DNA of 64,000 nucleotides. It comes from Oceanobacillus chungangensis. Its GTDB lineage: Bacteria > Bacillota > Bacilli > Bacillales > Amphibacillaceae. Under the pieces are notes generated by a model. That model had not been told where the DNA came from. It saw only the letters and a list, made by a program, of their open reading frames with translations, and did not search any database. The DNA lies in the NCBI RefSeq assembly GCF_003369565.1, contig NZ_PIOD01000025.1:237721-301720 (forward strand). Direction: 5' to 3'. Both the position numbers and the translations under genes were made by a program. Positions 9,684 to 18,060 of this stretch are shown piece after piece. How positions within the stretch are numbered: the stretch's first letter is position 1; each line of letters opens with the position of its first letter.

Positions 9684-9977
9684 TCAATGTTTGACTAAAT
9701 CCGGGCGGTGAGAGGTATCTGCTTTCCAAGCAGAATAGCCACCAGTCATATTAGCTACATTTAGAATGTCGTTTGCCTGCAAAATACTTGCACCGATGGC
9801 TGAACGGATACCTATCTTACAATGGATGATAATTTTTTTATCTAGCTTTAATTCACGGATGCGTTTCTGTAGTGTACCGAGCATCATATGCTGTGCCTGT
9901 TCGATATGTTCTTCATCCCATTCGGTTTGATTCCGTACATCAAGTACTTATGCTTCACGGTTCTCCGAAAGGCACCT
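9684..9977 (-). pseudogene. Rhodanese-like domain remnant with in-frame stop
   Basis: Read leftward, this encodes most of a rhodanese domain: VLDVRNQTEWDEEHIEQA, then the active-site loop CKIGIRS and the C-terminal block NMTGGYSAWK. The strand that should open the domain is broken by a TAA at 9948-9950, just before VLDVR, and no start codon or ribosome site lies upstream. The HAD terminator lies directly against its 5' end. The longest open piece is 67 residues (9684-9887). The active-site cysteine loop is intact, so the decay looks recent. It may be the tail of a former metallo-beta-lactamase/rhodanese fusion whose front has been deleted. Confidence 0.75.
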
Positions 9978-10010
9978 AAAAAAAGCACCTGTATACTTAA
10001 ATACAGGTGC
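9978..10010 (-). terminator. Terminator of the deoR-like/HAD operon
   Basis: GCACCTGTAT (9985-9994) and ATACAGGTGC (10001-10010) form a perfect 10-bp stem. Read leftward, the stem is followed by seven T at 9978-9984. Confidence 0.9.
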
Positions 10011-10083
10011 CCAATATATAGTAAAAATCCTAAATGTAACGCCGCACAATTGCGTCACGCCAAATAGGATTTAAACCCATGAT

Positions 10084-10959
10084 TTAATGGACGTTCACGC
10101 TTTCGTTAAGCAATGAATATATAAAATGTGCTACTCCATCATCCCGATTGGAGAGGGTGACTTCATGGCAAGAGTCTTTTATTTCTTGGTCTGCATTTCC
10201 CATTGCTGCGCTTTTTCCTGCAATGCGTAACATTGACAGATCATTATAGCTATCACCGACAGCAGCAGTATCCGCTATGTTAATTCCCAACTTGTTTGCG
10301 AGTATTTTTAAAGCATTACCTTTTGAAGCATGTTTGTGCTCTAATTCAAAGTTATGTTTGGCAGAACTAACGAGTGTTAAGTCCTTCCTGTTCTTAAATT
10401 TTTCCTTGCCCATTTGTAACTTTTCTTCATCAAATGTAAAAGCTAGGATATTATAGTAATCTGCATCTTTTTCAAGCAGGTCTTTATAGGAATCAATAAA
10501 CGAAAAACCAGATTGACTAAATTGGATTTGTGCTGATATCTTCAGTTGATCTATTTGAGCATCACTGTTTGTACTTTTTGCTCTATCGATTTCAATTGCC
10601 AACAACTCCCGCCCATTTTGCGGTGTGTAAATAACATGATTACTGAATACTTCATAATAATAATTCTCTTCTTCAAGCCAGCTCATGATTTCGAATGCAT
10701 CTTGTTTAGCGAGAGGTATATCGGAATAAAGTTCTCCGTTAGGACGGTGAATCGTCGCGCCATTGGCTCCGATAATCCAAGTTTTAATGCCTGTTTTTTT
10801 AAAAATATCCTTGACATCAAAATACGCACGTCCTGTAGCGATAACTACCTCAACACCGTTTTTCTGTGCAAATTTGATTGCCTCTATATTTTTCCGGCTA
10901 ATCTTACTTTCTTCGTTTAATGTTGTTCCATCCAAATCTAACGCGATTAATTTTACCAT
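10084..10959 (-). CDS. Cof-type HAD-IIB phosphatase
   Basis: A 291-residue cytosolic phosphatase of the Cof/YbjI type, normally acting on small sugar phosphates. The catalytic DLDGTT is at residues 8-13, with Asp8 and Asp10 as nucleophile and acid. The conserved VVIATGR motif II is near residue 37, and the C-terminal AVGDSYNDLSML motif supplies the magnesium-binding acidic residues. The start overlaps the end of the DeoR-type regulator by 7 bases, so the two are translated from one leftward message. The substrate cannot be inferred beyond a probable phosphosugar linked to the regulator's effector. Confidence 0.9.
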   Translation of the reverse strand: MVKLIALDLDGTTLNEESKISRKNIEAIKFAQKNGVEVVIATGRAYFDVKDIFKKTGIKTWIIGANGATIHRPNGELYSDIPLAKQDAFEIMSWLEEENYYYEVFSNHVIYTPQNGRELLAIEIDRAKSTNSDAQIDQLKISAQIQFSQSGFSFIDSYKDLLEKDADYYNILAFTFDEEKLQMGKEKFKNRKDLTLVSSAKHNFELEHKHASKGNALKILANKLGINIADTAAVGDSYNDLSMLRIAGKSAAMGNADQEIKDSCHEVTLSNRDDGVAHFIYSLLNESVNVH

Positions 10960-11732
10960 GATGGATCATCCCTCTCATCAGCAGTTAAAAGCTCAATATT
11001 ATTTTCTATCAGAAGATCTCTAAAAGCCTTTGATGGCGTTTTATCTGTTATTAACAAGTCAATATCCTTCAAATTTGCATACTTGAAAAATCCTGTTTTC
11101 CCTAACTTTGTATGATCAGCTAAGACGATTACTTGTTTAGCCTGCTCGATCATCTTTCGTTTTATTTCACCATCTTCTTCATGTACATTAGTTAGTCCCT
11201 TTTCAGATACACCAAGTACGCCGATAAATGCTTTATCTACATGGTATTCAGAAAGCTTTTCAATTACAGATAGGCCATATAAGTAGCGATGCTCTTTCTG
11301 TAATGTTCCACCTAAAAGCTGGATATTCAATGCATCTTTAGCAGATAATATTTCTGCCTGATTGATAGAATTCGTAATCACCGTACACTCCATATTTACC
11401 AGATTTTCTGCACACGCTTGAACTGTTGTTGATGTATCAAGAATTATTGTATCGCCTGGAGATATTAATGAAGCAGCTTTTTTTCCAATACGTTCTTTTT
11501 CTTTAGATACAGTTTTTAGTCGATTTGAATAACTTGGTACATGATTCTGAGCTAAAGGCAGAATTGCTCCACCCCTAGTTCTAATTATTGACTTTTCCTC
11601 TTCAAGCTTAACGAGATCTCTTCTCGCAGTATCTCTTGAAATATCAAAGAGTTCACATATTTGCTCAACAGTGATACGCTTATTTTTTTTTAGAAAGTCC
11701 AATATTGCTAACAATCTTTCCTCTTGGTACAT
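10953..11732 (-). CDS. DeoR family transcriptional regulator
   Basis: A 259-residue sugar-phosphate-responsive regulator of the DeoR class. The N-terminal winged helix is clear (VEQICELFDISRDTARRDLVKLEEE, key helix around SRDTARRDL), followed by RTRGGAI, which commonly ends that domain. The effector domain has the GDTIILDTSTT and VITNSI blocks expected of the DeoR sensor fold. It overlaps the HAD phosphatase gene downstream. The promoter region carries repeated AAGTTA elements spaced 9-10 bases apart, a plausible autoregulatory operator. There is no sugar transporter or kinase next to it, so the pathway it governs is unclear. Confidence 0.92.
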   Translation of the reverse strand: MYQEERLLAILDFLKKNKRITVEQICELFDISRDTARRDLVKLEEEKSIIRTRGGAILPLAQNHVPSYSNRLKTVSKEKERIGKKAASLISPGDTIILDTSTTVQACAENLVNMECTVITNSINQAEILSAKDALNIQLLGGTLQKEHRYLYGLSVIEKLSEYHVDKAFIGVLGVSEKGLTNVHEEDGEIKRKMIEQAKQVIVLADHTKLGKTGFFKYANLKDIDLLITDKTPSKAFRDLLIENNIELLTADERDDPSW

Positions 11733-11789
11733 AAAATCACACCTATTAATGTAAGTATTTATAAGTAATTATATAACACTTTTACGTAT

Positions 11790-11830
11790 TATCAAGTTAT
11801 TTAAGTTAAACTAAGTTAAATACTTAAAAT
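11790..11830. promoter_or_regulatory. Phased AAGTTA repeats upstream of the DeoR-type gene
   Basis: AAGTTA occurs at 11794, 11803 and 11813, that is one helical turn apart, and TTTAAGT/ACTTAAA form an inverted pair around them. The position just upstream of the regulator suggests an operator. The rest of the 294-base gap to the next gene holds no supported coding frame. Confidence 0.35.
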
Positions 11831-12026
11831 TAAATAACATTCTGAATTTCAACCTAAGTTTCACAGTTCAGAGATTAGTATAATGGAAATGATTTCAACA
11901 GCTGATATTCATAATGTGAAAATAGTCTGTAGGAGTAAGTTTTTTTGGGCTAATTAGTAGGGGAAGAAAGCATACCTGCACAGATTTAAAATAGAAAGAA
12001 GGAATGCTTTTGACATACCTTCTGTG

Positions 12027-13031
12027 TTATACATTTTCTTTCTCTTTCTCTTTCTTCTTAAACCTTTCATATAAGTGCTTTAATGAACTTGCATCAAGCT
12101 CAATATTATTTTCGTATGCATATTTAATTGCATAACCTAATGCGAGCGTCATTCCACCAGCAATACTTCCGCCTGCAACAGAACCTGCACCAGGGATAAA
12201 CTTGATGACCTGGCGGAAAACAGTTTTTCCGATATTTCCAGTAATGGTAGCGATCGTTAGCTCTTTTGCTCTTTCTTTGGAAAGAGGTTTCTCATATAAT
12301 GCCGCAAGACGAATCATCAATCCAACTTGAATTCCGGTCAATGGGACAAAATCGGAACCAGGTATCGGCGCAGCACCAATCGCTGTCGCTGAACCTGCAG
12401 CTGCAAGAATCCACTTATTTGCAGTGGATGATTTTTCTTTGATTAGCCGTGCAAATTGGATCTCTTTATGCTTTTTTTTCAGTATATTTAATATCTCGTT
12501 TCTAAGTTTATCGATATTTTCGCCAGATTTTGATGAGATTGGTATAACTTGATAGCGATTATTTGAATGCTCTTTTACATACTTTACTAAACTCGGAATA
12601 TCATCCGCAGCATCAATTTTATTTAAGACAAACAGGATATTTTTATTTTTCTTTTCAATGATTTCGAGCGATTTTCTTTCACCCTCTGAAAAGACCGTTC
12701 CAGCCGCATTTAGAAAGAACAGGATAACATCTGCCTCTTCGAAAAAATGCAATGTTTCCTCGGAATTTTTACTATTAATATCATCAAGGCCCGGTGTATC
12801 GACAAAGATGATTTTATCTCGGTAAACATATCGATCAATGCGAATGGTTTCACCAGGCTTTGCACCAACAGGAGCAACTTCATCGCCAATCAATAGATTA
12901 ACGGTGGAAGATTTACCTGTATTCACGTCACCAATCATTGCAAACAAGATTTCTTCATCTAACTGTGCATTTACCTTGTCCGTCTCTTGCTCATAGGTTT
13001 GCTCGAATTCCTTCTCATTAAATTCTGCCAA
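12027..13031 (-). CDS. Era/dynamin-like GTPase with hydrophobic C-terminal DUF697-like domain
   Basis: A 334-residue GTPase. The G1 loop GDVNTGKSS is at residues 34-42, G3 DTPG at 78-81 and G4 NKID at 137-140, with an SSKSG G5 near 165. The C-terminal part has glycine/alanine-rich hydrophobic segments (AAAGSATAIGAAPIPGSD and GAGSVAGGSIAGG) similar to the DUF697/YcjF-type membrane-associated domain, ending in a lysine-rich tail. This suggests a membrane-linked GTPase. Two starts are possible: TTG 13031 has AAGGAG 10 bases upstream, whereas GTG 13040 is only 1 base from it, so the former is preferred. It is divergent from the small-peptide operon. The specific function is unknown. Confidence 0.82.
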   Translation of the reverse strand: MAEFNEKEFEQTYEQETDKVNAQLDEEILFAMIGDVNTGKSSTVNLLIGDEVAPVGAKPGETIRIDRYVYRDKIIFVDTPGLDDINSKNSEETLHFFEEADVILFFLNAAGTVFSEGERKSLEIIEKKNKNILFVLNKIDAADDIPSLVKYVKEHSNNRYQVIPISSKSGENIDKLRNEILNILKKKHKEIQFARLIKEKSSTANKWILAAAGSATAIGAAPIPGSDFVPLTGIQVGLMIRLAALYEKPLSKERAKELTIATITGNIGKTVFRQVIKFIPGAGSVAGGSIAGGMTLALGYAIKYAYENNIELDASSLKHLYERFKKKEKEKENV

Positions 13032-13235
13032 GATGACCACGCTCCTTACTCTTTATATTACCAAATTCACTAGGGAACACACTATTTTTTATATTAAAAG
13101 ATAAAACACGCTTTCAAAAATGAAATAATGAGTAAAAAATAGGAAAGAAGAGTAATTATAAGAAAACTGGAGATGTTTTCGTTTTCTTACATATTGTTCT
13201 CGTTTTCATGGCTATTGTTATCGATTTCACAGCCT

Positions 13236-13264
13236 TTGTCAAATATGGCAGTTCCCTTCATAAT
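13236..13264 (+). promoter_or_regulatory. Sigma-A promoter of the small-peptide unit
   Basis: TTGTCA at 13236-13241, a 17-base spacer and CATAAT at 13259-13264. Transcription would start near 13271, about 25 bases before the first small peptide. Confidence 0.6.
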
Positions 13265-13295
13265 TAAAGTAACCACTAGAAAGGGGGAAGCGGTG

Positions 13296-13385
13296 ATGAA
13301 ATTGTTTTTAAAGAAAATCTTGGGACCCTACATGGAATTGCATACTGATGCATATATAAGACTTAACAGAGAGAATAATAATTAG
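13296..13385 (+). CDS. Small peptide A, 29 residues
   Basis: A short reading frame with a good AAGGGGG ribosome site 8 bases before the ATG and a sigma-A promoter 30-60 bases upstream. The peptide begins MKLFLKKILGPYMEL, which would form a short cationic amphipathic helix, and ends in a polar, asparagine-rich tail. No signal peptide or cysteine is present. It is followed 29 bases later by a second peptide of nearly equal length with its own ribosome site. I do not recognise either. Possible roles include a membrane-active or signalling peptide, or a small regulatory protein; none is demonstrated. Confidence 0.55.
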   Translation: MKLFLKKILGPYMELHTDAYIRLNRENNN

Positions 13386-13414
13386 ATAGTAAACATGAAA
13401 AGGAGAGTGGAAAC

Positions 13415-13507
13415 ATGAAAAAAATGATCGCTTACTTATTAGAAAAACTTGATGGTCATGTTGAAAAAAATAAAGAGTTTTATAGTAACAGCTTCAAGAC
13501 GAGATAA
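13415..13507 (+). CDS. Small peptide B, 30 residues
   Basis: Starts at ATG 13415 with AAAGGAGAG 8 to 10 bases upstream. The peptide begins MKKMIAYLLEKLDGHVEKN and ends in SFKTR. It is mixed-charge and helix-prone, with no cysteines. It shares an MK start and overall size with peptide A but not a clear alignment, so tandem duplication with divergence is possible but not proven. The terminator at 13652-13700 closes the unit. No transporter, modifying enzyme or histidine kinase lies nearby, so a processed bacteriocin or pheromone role is not supported by context. Confidence 0.6.
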   Translation: MKKMIAYLLEKLDGHVEKNKEFYSNSFKTR

Positions 13508-13651
13508 AGCCTTTAGACGACATGTAAATAAAAATCCTCCAAGTGAATTAAAATTGATTCTCATGATATTGTTAATTCAGGGATTCGTTTTTTAAGATTC
13601 ACCCTTAAAACTTCTAAAGCAATTACTCCAAGCAAACATCCACAAAAAATC

Positions 13652-13700
13652 AAAAAACTCGGTAGCCGCTTTAAGGAATGACGGCAACCCGAGTTTTTTA
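13652..13700. terminator. Bidirectional terminator
   Basis: AAACTCGG (13655-13662) pairs with CCGAGTTT (13689-13696), with an inner GCCG/CGGC pair (13665-13668 with 13682-13685). T runs are present on both strands, so it serves the small-peptide unit and the convergent gene ending at 13782. Confidence 0.8.
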
Positions 13701-13781
13701 TGATTTAAAAGTAATATACTTCCCTCTTCATGCACGTATGGAATAACCCGCACTCTATAACGAGCAATTCTGGTCTAACGC

Positions 13782-15161
13782 TTATTTCGTCATCTGAATA
13801 AGCAATTGCTGATATGCATTTGACTCGGCTTGATTGCCGATTTTTTGATAAATTTTAGATAAATAGGTTACAGGTCTTGGGTCATTCGGTGATAATTCCA
13901 TTTCCCATTTAAAGCAATCGATCGATTTTTCAAATAAGTGGAATTGGAAATAGAGCTCTCCTAATTCAAATTGCTGATCAGGGTCATCTGATAAGTTTTT
14001 AATCTTTGATAATTTTTGTTCAATTGGCAGATGTATCCCTGCTTCATGGAACGGTGTGAACCATTCAATTATATCTTTTAACGGAATTTCTTCGAGAAAG
14101 GAAGAAACAAAAGGTGTGACGAGTTTATTTAATATTTTCGGGTCATGATTGCTAAGGGATAGCAATCGTTTATTTGATTCCGTAAAGAAGGATGCAAGGA
14201 CATGCGTATCTGTTTCGGATAAATGGTTTACAAGCGATTGGACCTGTTCGTTAGTTGGTTGGTATGCTGTTGTTAAGATAAACTGAATAAGCTCATTTGA
14301 TTTCCCACTTGCAAGTAAGGGAGACAATAGCTTTTCTTCAATCATTGGATTACTGCTTGAATGATATAAATCTTGAAGGATCTCAAGCTGTTCATCTTGA
14401 TTAAAGTCTTTTATTAATTCTTCCGTTGCTTTGAATTGGTCCTCAGTAAACTGGTGATGCAGCAAATCAATTCGCAGTGCGAGTGCATCAAACAAACGGC
14501 CTTCTGAACGGTAGAGCTGAAAAAGAATTGATATATGATCAGGGTCATATCGGTCATCAAAACAAATTAGCTCTGCATTGAGGGGATCTTTTTTGTAAAT
14601 ATTTTCTATTTCTTGATAGAATATTTCGTGCTCTTGAAACTGCATACTATGAATCATATCTTGGACAAACGGATTTTGTCTGTCATAGTTTAAATAGACT
14701 CGGAGCAGTCGATAAGCAGCAAAGAGCTGCCCTTCCCGGCGATAATTATAAAAAGTACTTCGAATTAATTTAGTGATGGAATCGGGTTTCGTGAAGGAAT
14801 CAAAAAAAGTGAAGATCAATATTGTTTCAAGTTTGGAATAGTGTTTCTGGATTTGTTTGAAGAGCGGGTTAAATTGGATAAAGGTAAGAGATTTCTGTTT
14901 GTTAATTAATTTCATTGTAAGTGGATGTGTGCCACTTACATGGATGCCATTCGTTAATGCCCGGTGGACATGAGAGTTTATTTTTATTTTTGTTGTTTTC
15001 ATTCCATTGATAAACACATCTTTATAGAATATTAAATAATAATAATTGGATTTTTGATCAGTTGCTTCAATAATTTTACTTTGTTTATAGAAAGTTAATT
15101 TTTCAGCAATTAGATTGAGATTCTTCTTATTCATTTGAATCTTGAATTGAAACTTCTTCAT
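13782..15161 (-). CDS. TPR-like protein of unknown function, 459 residues
   Basis: No catalytic motif is visible. The C-terminal third contains a convincing tetratricopeptide pair, with ELGELYFQFHLFEKSIDCFKWE-like (key residues L, Y, F, A/S, F) followed by PRPVTYLSKIYQKIGNQAESN. The centre is a run of amphipathic helices (for example LRSEGRLFDALALRIDLL-like segments) consistent with a helical-repeat scaffold. The N-terminal 150 residues are rich in lysine, isoleucine and phenylalanine and may form a separate beta domain. There is no signal peptide or membrane segment. It stands alone on the minus strand, convergent with the small-peptide unit. It may be a lineage-specific scaffold or adaptor. 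Confidence 0.75.
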   Translation of the reverse strand: MKKFQFKIQMNKKNLNLIAEKLTFYKQSKIIEATDQKSNYYYLIFYKDVFINGMKTTKIKINSHVHRALTNGIHVSGTHPLTMKLINKQKSLTFIQFNPLFKQIQKHYSKLETILIFTFFDSFTKPDSITKLIRSTFYNYRREGQLFAAYRLLRVYLNYDRQNPFVQDMIHSMQFQEHEIFYQEIENIYKKDPLNAELICFDDRYDPDHISILFQLYRSEGRLFDALALRIDLLHHQFTEDQFKATEELIKDFNQDEQLEILQDLYHSSSNPMIEEKLLSPLLASGKSNELIQFILTTAYQPTNEQVQSLVNHLSETDTHVLASFFTESNKRLLSLSNHDPKILNKLVTPFVSSFLEEIPLKDIIEWFTPFHEAGIHLPIEQKLSKIKNLSDDPDQQFELGELYFQFHLFEKSIDCFKWEMELSPNDPRPVTYLSKIYQKIGNQAESNAYQQLLIQMTK

Positions 15162-15438
15162 CTAAAATCCCCCTCTTTTTGTTCATCGGTTTTTAGTAAC
15201 GAAAGATTGGATATCCTTGTATTTATAAGATGGTGAAGGCTACCCGCTAAGTGAATCAATAGTTTTCCGAACCTGATTTTTCAAATAGAGGAAAATCTTC
15301 ACTCTATTTCTTTAATTTTAGCACAGATTGTATTTGAAAAATAATAATAGCTTGTAAATTTTTCTTTTTTAAAAGATTAGAGTCTGATATAATGATTAGG
15401 AGTTAGTATCTAGTACTAAAAATGTGAGGGTGATATTG

Positions 15439-17019
15439 TTGAATAGAGAAGATTTAATTGCACCGGAAAATTATAATATTGTAATGGAATTCGAAAAGTA
15501 TGCAAATGATCCTGAACGTAAGGCGATAATTTGGGAAGATGAGTATGGCAACAGAAGAGAAATCACGTATGAAGAGTTAATTAAAAATGCGAACAAAATA
15601 GGGAATATATTTTTAGAAAAAGGACTCAAAAAAGGGGATAGGTTACTAGTAATGATGCCCCGTCTCATTGAAACATATGAGATATATATTGCTGCATTGA
15701 AAACAGGAATTATCATTATTCCTAGTTCGGAAATGTTTCGTACAAAGGATTTACAATATAGAATCACACATGGTGAAGTTAAAGGTGTTGTGAGCTTCAC
15801 GTCGTTCACTGATGAATTTACAGGAACGGATCAATTTGCAGAGCTTGTGAAATTTACGGTTGGCGATGAGAAAGCTGAATGGATTAGCTTAGATAAATTA
15901 AAAGATTCTGCATCAGATGAATTAGAAATGGTTGCAACGACAAGGGACGATCTCGCATTCTTACCCTATACATCGGGTACTACGAGCAACCCTAAAGCAG
16001 TAATGCACAGCCATGCATGGGGATTTGCTCACATGGGCTCAGCACCAGCTCACTGGTTAGGGATCAAAGATGGTGATACGGTTTGGGCAACAGCTGCACC
16101 AGGCTGGCAGAAATGGGTTTGGAGTCCATTTTTATCAGTACTCGGATCAGGTGCTACAGGCTTTGTTTATAGCGGTAAATTCGAAGCGAAGAAATATCTC
16201 TCTTTAATAGAAAAAAATCAAATTAATGTATTTTGCTGTACACCTACAGAATACCGCTTAATGGCGAAGCTTGATAATCTAGGGGACTATGATTTATCAG
16301 CAGTGCATAGTGCAGTTTCTGCTGGTGAACCATTAAATCGTGAGGTAATTGATCAATTTGAAAAATACTTTAATGTGACAGTTCGTGATGGTTATGGCCA
16401 AACAGAAAACACATTGCTTCTTGGATTCTTAAAAGGTATGAAAGTTAAAGCCGGTTCAATGGGTAAACCAATCCCAGGTAATGATGTGCAATTAATTGAC
16501 GAGGACGGAAATCCTGTTGCACCAGGAGTAGTTGGTGATATCGCTATTCCACTAGATACACCAGCATTGTTTAAAGGTTATTATAAGGATGAGGAACGCA
16601 CGAAGAAATCACATCGTGGTAACTTCTACATAACTGGCGACCAAGCTTCATTAGATGATGAGGGCTATTTCTGGTTTGAGGGAAGAAATGATGATATTAT
16701 CATTAGCTCAGGCTATACAATTGGACCATTCGAAGTTGAGGATGCATTAGTGAAGCATCCAGCAGTAAAAGAATGTGCCGTAGTAGCAAGTCCAGACGAA
16801 ATTCGCGGGAATGTCGTCAAAGCATTCATCGTTTTACAGGATAATGTGAAGGATACAGGGGCCGAGTTAATTAAAGAACTACAAAACCATACAAAGCAAT
16901 TAACAGCACCATACAAATATCCTAGAAAAATTGAGTTCATTGATGAATTACCTAAGACCTCTTCAGGAAAAATTCGCCGTGTCGAATTAAGACAACAAGA
17001 AAAAGATAATTTGAAATAA
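15439..17019 (+). CDS. Acyl-CoA synthetase (AMP-forming), MbcS/AcsM-like
   Basis: Activates a short- or branched-chain carboxylic acid to its CoA thioester through an acyl-AMP. It has 526 residues, the usual length. The adenylate-forming signature YTSGTTSNPKAVMH, the YGQTE motif A5, the YITGDQA motif A7 and the C-terminal lysine block PKTSSGKIRR are all present. The N terminus (NREDLIAPENYNIVMEFEKYA) resembles the Bacillus methylbutyryl-CoA synthetase MbcS/YtcI more than acetyl-CoA synthetase Acs. TTG 15439 is the likely start, with GAGGGTG 6 bases upstream. It is monocistronic, closed by a strong terminator. The exact acyl substrate is not decided by the sequence. Confidence 0.9.
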   Translation: MNREDLIAPENYNIVMEFEKYANDPERKAIIWEDEYGNRREITYEELIKNANKIGNIFLEKGLKKGDRLLVMMPRLIETYEIYIAALKTGIIIIPSSEMFRTKDLQYRITHGEVKGVVSFTSFTDEFTGTDQFAELVKFTVGDEKAEWISLDKLKDSASDELEMVATTRDDLAFLPYTSGTTSNPKAVMHSHAWGFAHMGSAPAHWLGIKDGDTVWATAAPGWQKWVWSPFLSVLGSGATGFVYSGKFEAKKYLSLIEKNQINVFCCTPTEYRLMAKLDNLGDYDLSAVHSAVSAGEPLNREVIDQFEKYFNVTVRDGYGQTENTLLLGFLKGMKVKAGSMGKPIPGNDVQLIDEDGNPVAPGVVGDIAIPLDTPALFKGYYKDEERTKKSHRGNFYITGDQASLDDEGYFWFEGRNDDIIISSGYTIGPFEVEDALVKHPAVKECAVVASPDEIRGNVVKAFIVLQDNVKDTGAELIKELQNHTKQLTAPYKYPRKIEFIDELPKTSSGKIRRVELRQQEKDNLK

Positions 17020-17025
17020 GAAAAA

Positions 17026-17066
17026 CTCCCATCGATAGAGGATAACCTTATCGATGGGAGTTTTTT
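17026..17066 (+). terminator. Terminator after the acyl-CoA synthetase
   Basis: A perfect 12-bp stem, CTCCCATCGATA (17026-17037) with its complement (17049-17060), followed by six T. Confidence 0.93.
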
Positions 17067-17421
17067 ACTTACAGGGAAAGAAAGGTGTGAAAAATCCTCT
17101 GTCATAACTCTTGTAACAAGATTGGCCACGTCCAGGTTCAGAGCCTGTGCTCCTAGCGAAACTTCCCTCGTCTCCGTACGCTAAAGAAGACTTGATGATT
17201 GGTTACACATGAGGCTTAGTCGCACTTATACTCTTGTGTGATAAAAGTCAACATCGATTCCTGTTGTTAAGGATGGCCGACTAAAAGCAGGCTTTGACAA
17301 CGTAGGCAATAACCCTATAGTAAAGGGGCATGTTTCCTTTATCTCCTGCGAAAGAATGTTCGAAACGTCGAACCACCCCGAACTGAGAGGCGCTGTCTGT
17401 ACGTCGCTAAGCTTTTGCTCT
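17067..17421. other. Unexplained non-coding block
   Basis: About 355 bases with visibly higher GC than neighbouring gaps and stop codons in all frames. It carries several short complementary blocks, such as CTTGT-A-ACAAG near 17123. No riboswitch, tRNA or known structured RNA could be recognised on either strand. It could be a decayed mobile sequence, a genomic repeat or an undescribed RNA. Confidence 0.4.
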
Positions 17422-17595
17422 TCATTCAGACTTTTTTACAAGAGAAGGAGCTTGTTGCTGCTCCTTCATTTTAGCTGGCAAGGAATGAATTGATTCAATT
17501 AGCAGATTAAGCTTACCTTCAATGCGGTGTAATAAATAAAATGTCACCGCAATTGGAAAGCCAACCTCTGTAATGAATGACACCCATGTTTCCAT
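17422..17595 (-). CDS. YvrJ family small protein
   Basis: A 57-residue protein with an N-terminal hydrophobic stretch (WVSFITEVGFPIAVTFYLL) followed by HRIEGKLNLLIESI. This is the YvrJ pattern: a single membrane segment and then an amphipathic helix. ATG 17595 follows a GGAGG at ideal spacing. It lies downstream of the DUF1659 and DUF2922 genes on the same strand but past a terminator, so it may be transcribed by readthrough or from its own promoter. These three small families are often found together in Bacillaceae. Function unknown. Confidence 0.85.
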   Translation of the reverse strand: METWVSFITEVGFPIAVTFYLLHRIEGKLNLLIESIHSLPAKMKEQQQAPSLVKKSE

Positions 17596-17732
17596 CGTTA
17601 ACCTCCATTCTTATTCGGTAGTTGCTTAGGGATTTAATTTAGGTAGCAGAGTGTTGACTCAAGTTCTTTAATACGATAAATCCACTCCACATCATTAAAC
17701 CTAATTTTCCTAAGCAATATTTTAATTAAAAA

Positions 17733-17765
17733 CATGACCAGTAGGTTACGACTGGTCATGTGTCA
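17733..17765 (-). terminator. Terminator after the DUF2922 gene
   Basis: CATGACCAGT (17733-17742) and ACTGGTCATG (17751-17760) form a perfect stem. Read leftward it is followed by a T-rich TTTTTAATT stretch. Confidence 0.8.
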
Positions 17766-17771
17766 TGATGA

Positions 17772-17984
17772 TTATAATTCAATTTCTTCAACATTATGCT
17801 CAACAAGTCGAGCACTCTTCTTAGAGACTAGATCTCCGCCAGCAGAAGTAAATGCATTTTGCGTAAGGATCTCATCCATTGCTGCATTGATTGCTGCAGG
17901 ATCTACAGGTTCAATCGGCTTTTCAATGGAATGCGTAACAATCTTCCCATCATTATTAACAAATTTAAGCTCTAGTGTTTTCAA
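17772..17984 (-). CDS. DUF2922 family small protein
   Basis: A 70-residue acidic protein beginning MKTLELKFVNNDGKIVTHSI, with the conserved beta-strand plus IEKPIEPVDPAAINAAMDEIL layout of DUF2922. The start is TTG 17984 with AAAGGAGGAGAG directly upstream. It follows the DUF1659 gene by 76 bases and is closed by a terminator. Proteins of this family are small, abundant-looking and uncharacterised. Partnership with DUF1659 is inferred only from recurrent adjacency. Confidence 0.85.
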   Translation of the reverse strand: MKTLELKFVNNDGKIVTHSIEKPIEPVDPAAINAAMDEILTQNAFTSAGGDLVSKKSARLVEHNVEEIEL

Positions 17985-18060
17985 GTATCTCTCCTCCTTT
18001 CAACTTTTCTTTTTTTATTAAGTGCTTCCAGTACAGTGAGGATAATTCAAGGGTTTTTAC

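Noticed and set aside
17067-17421. Group II intron or known structured RNA
   Set aside because: Some pieces recall intron ends (GTGCGACT on the minus strand), but no domain V hairpin or reverse transcriptase was found, so the label is not supported.
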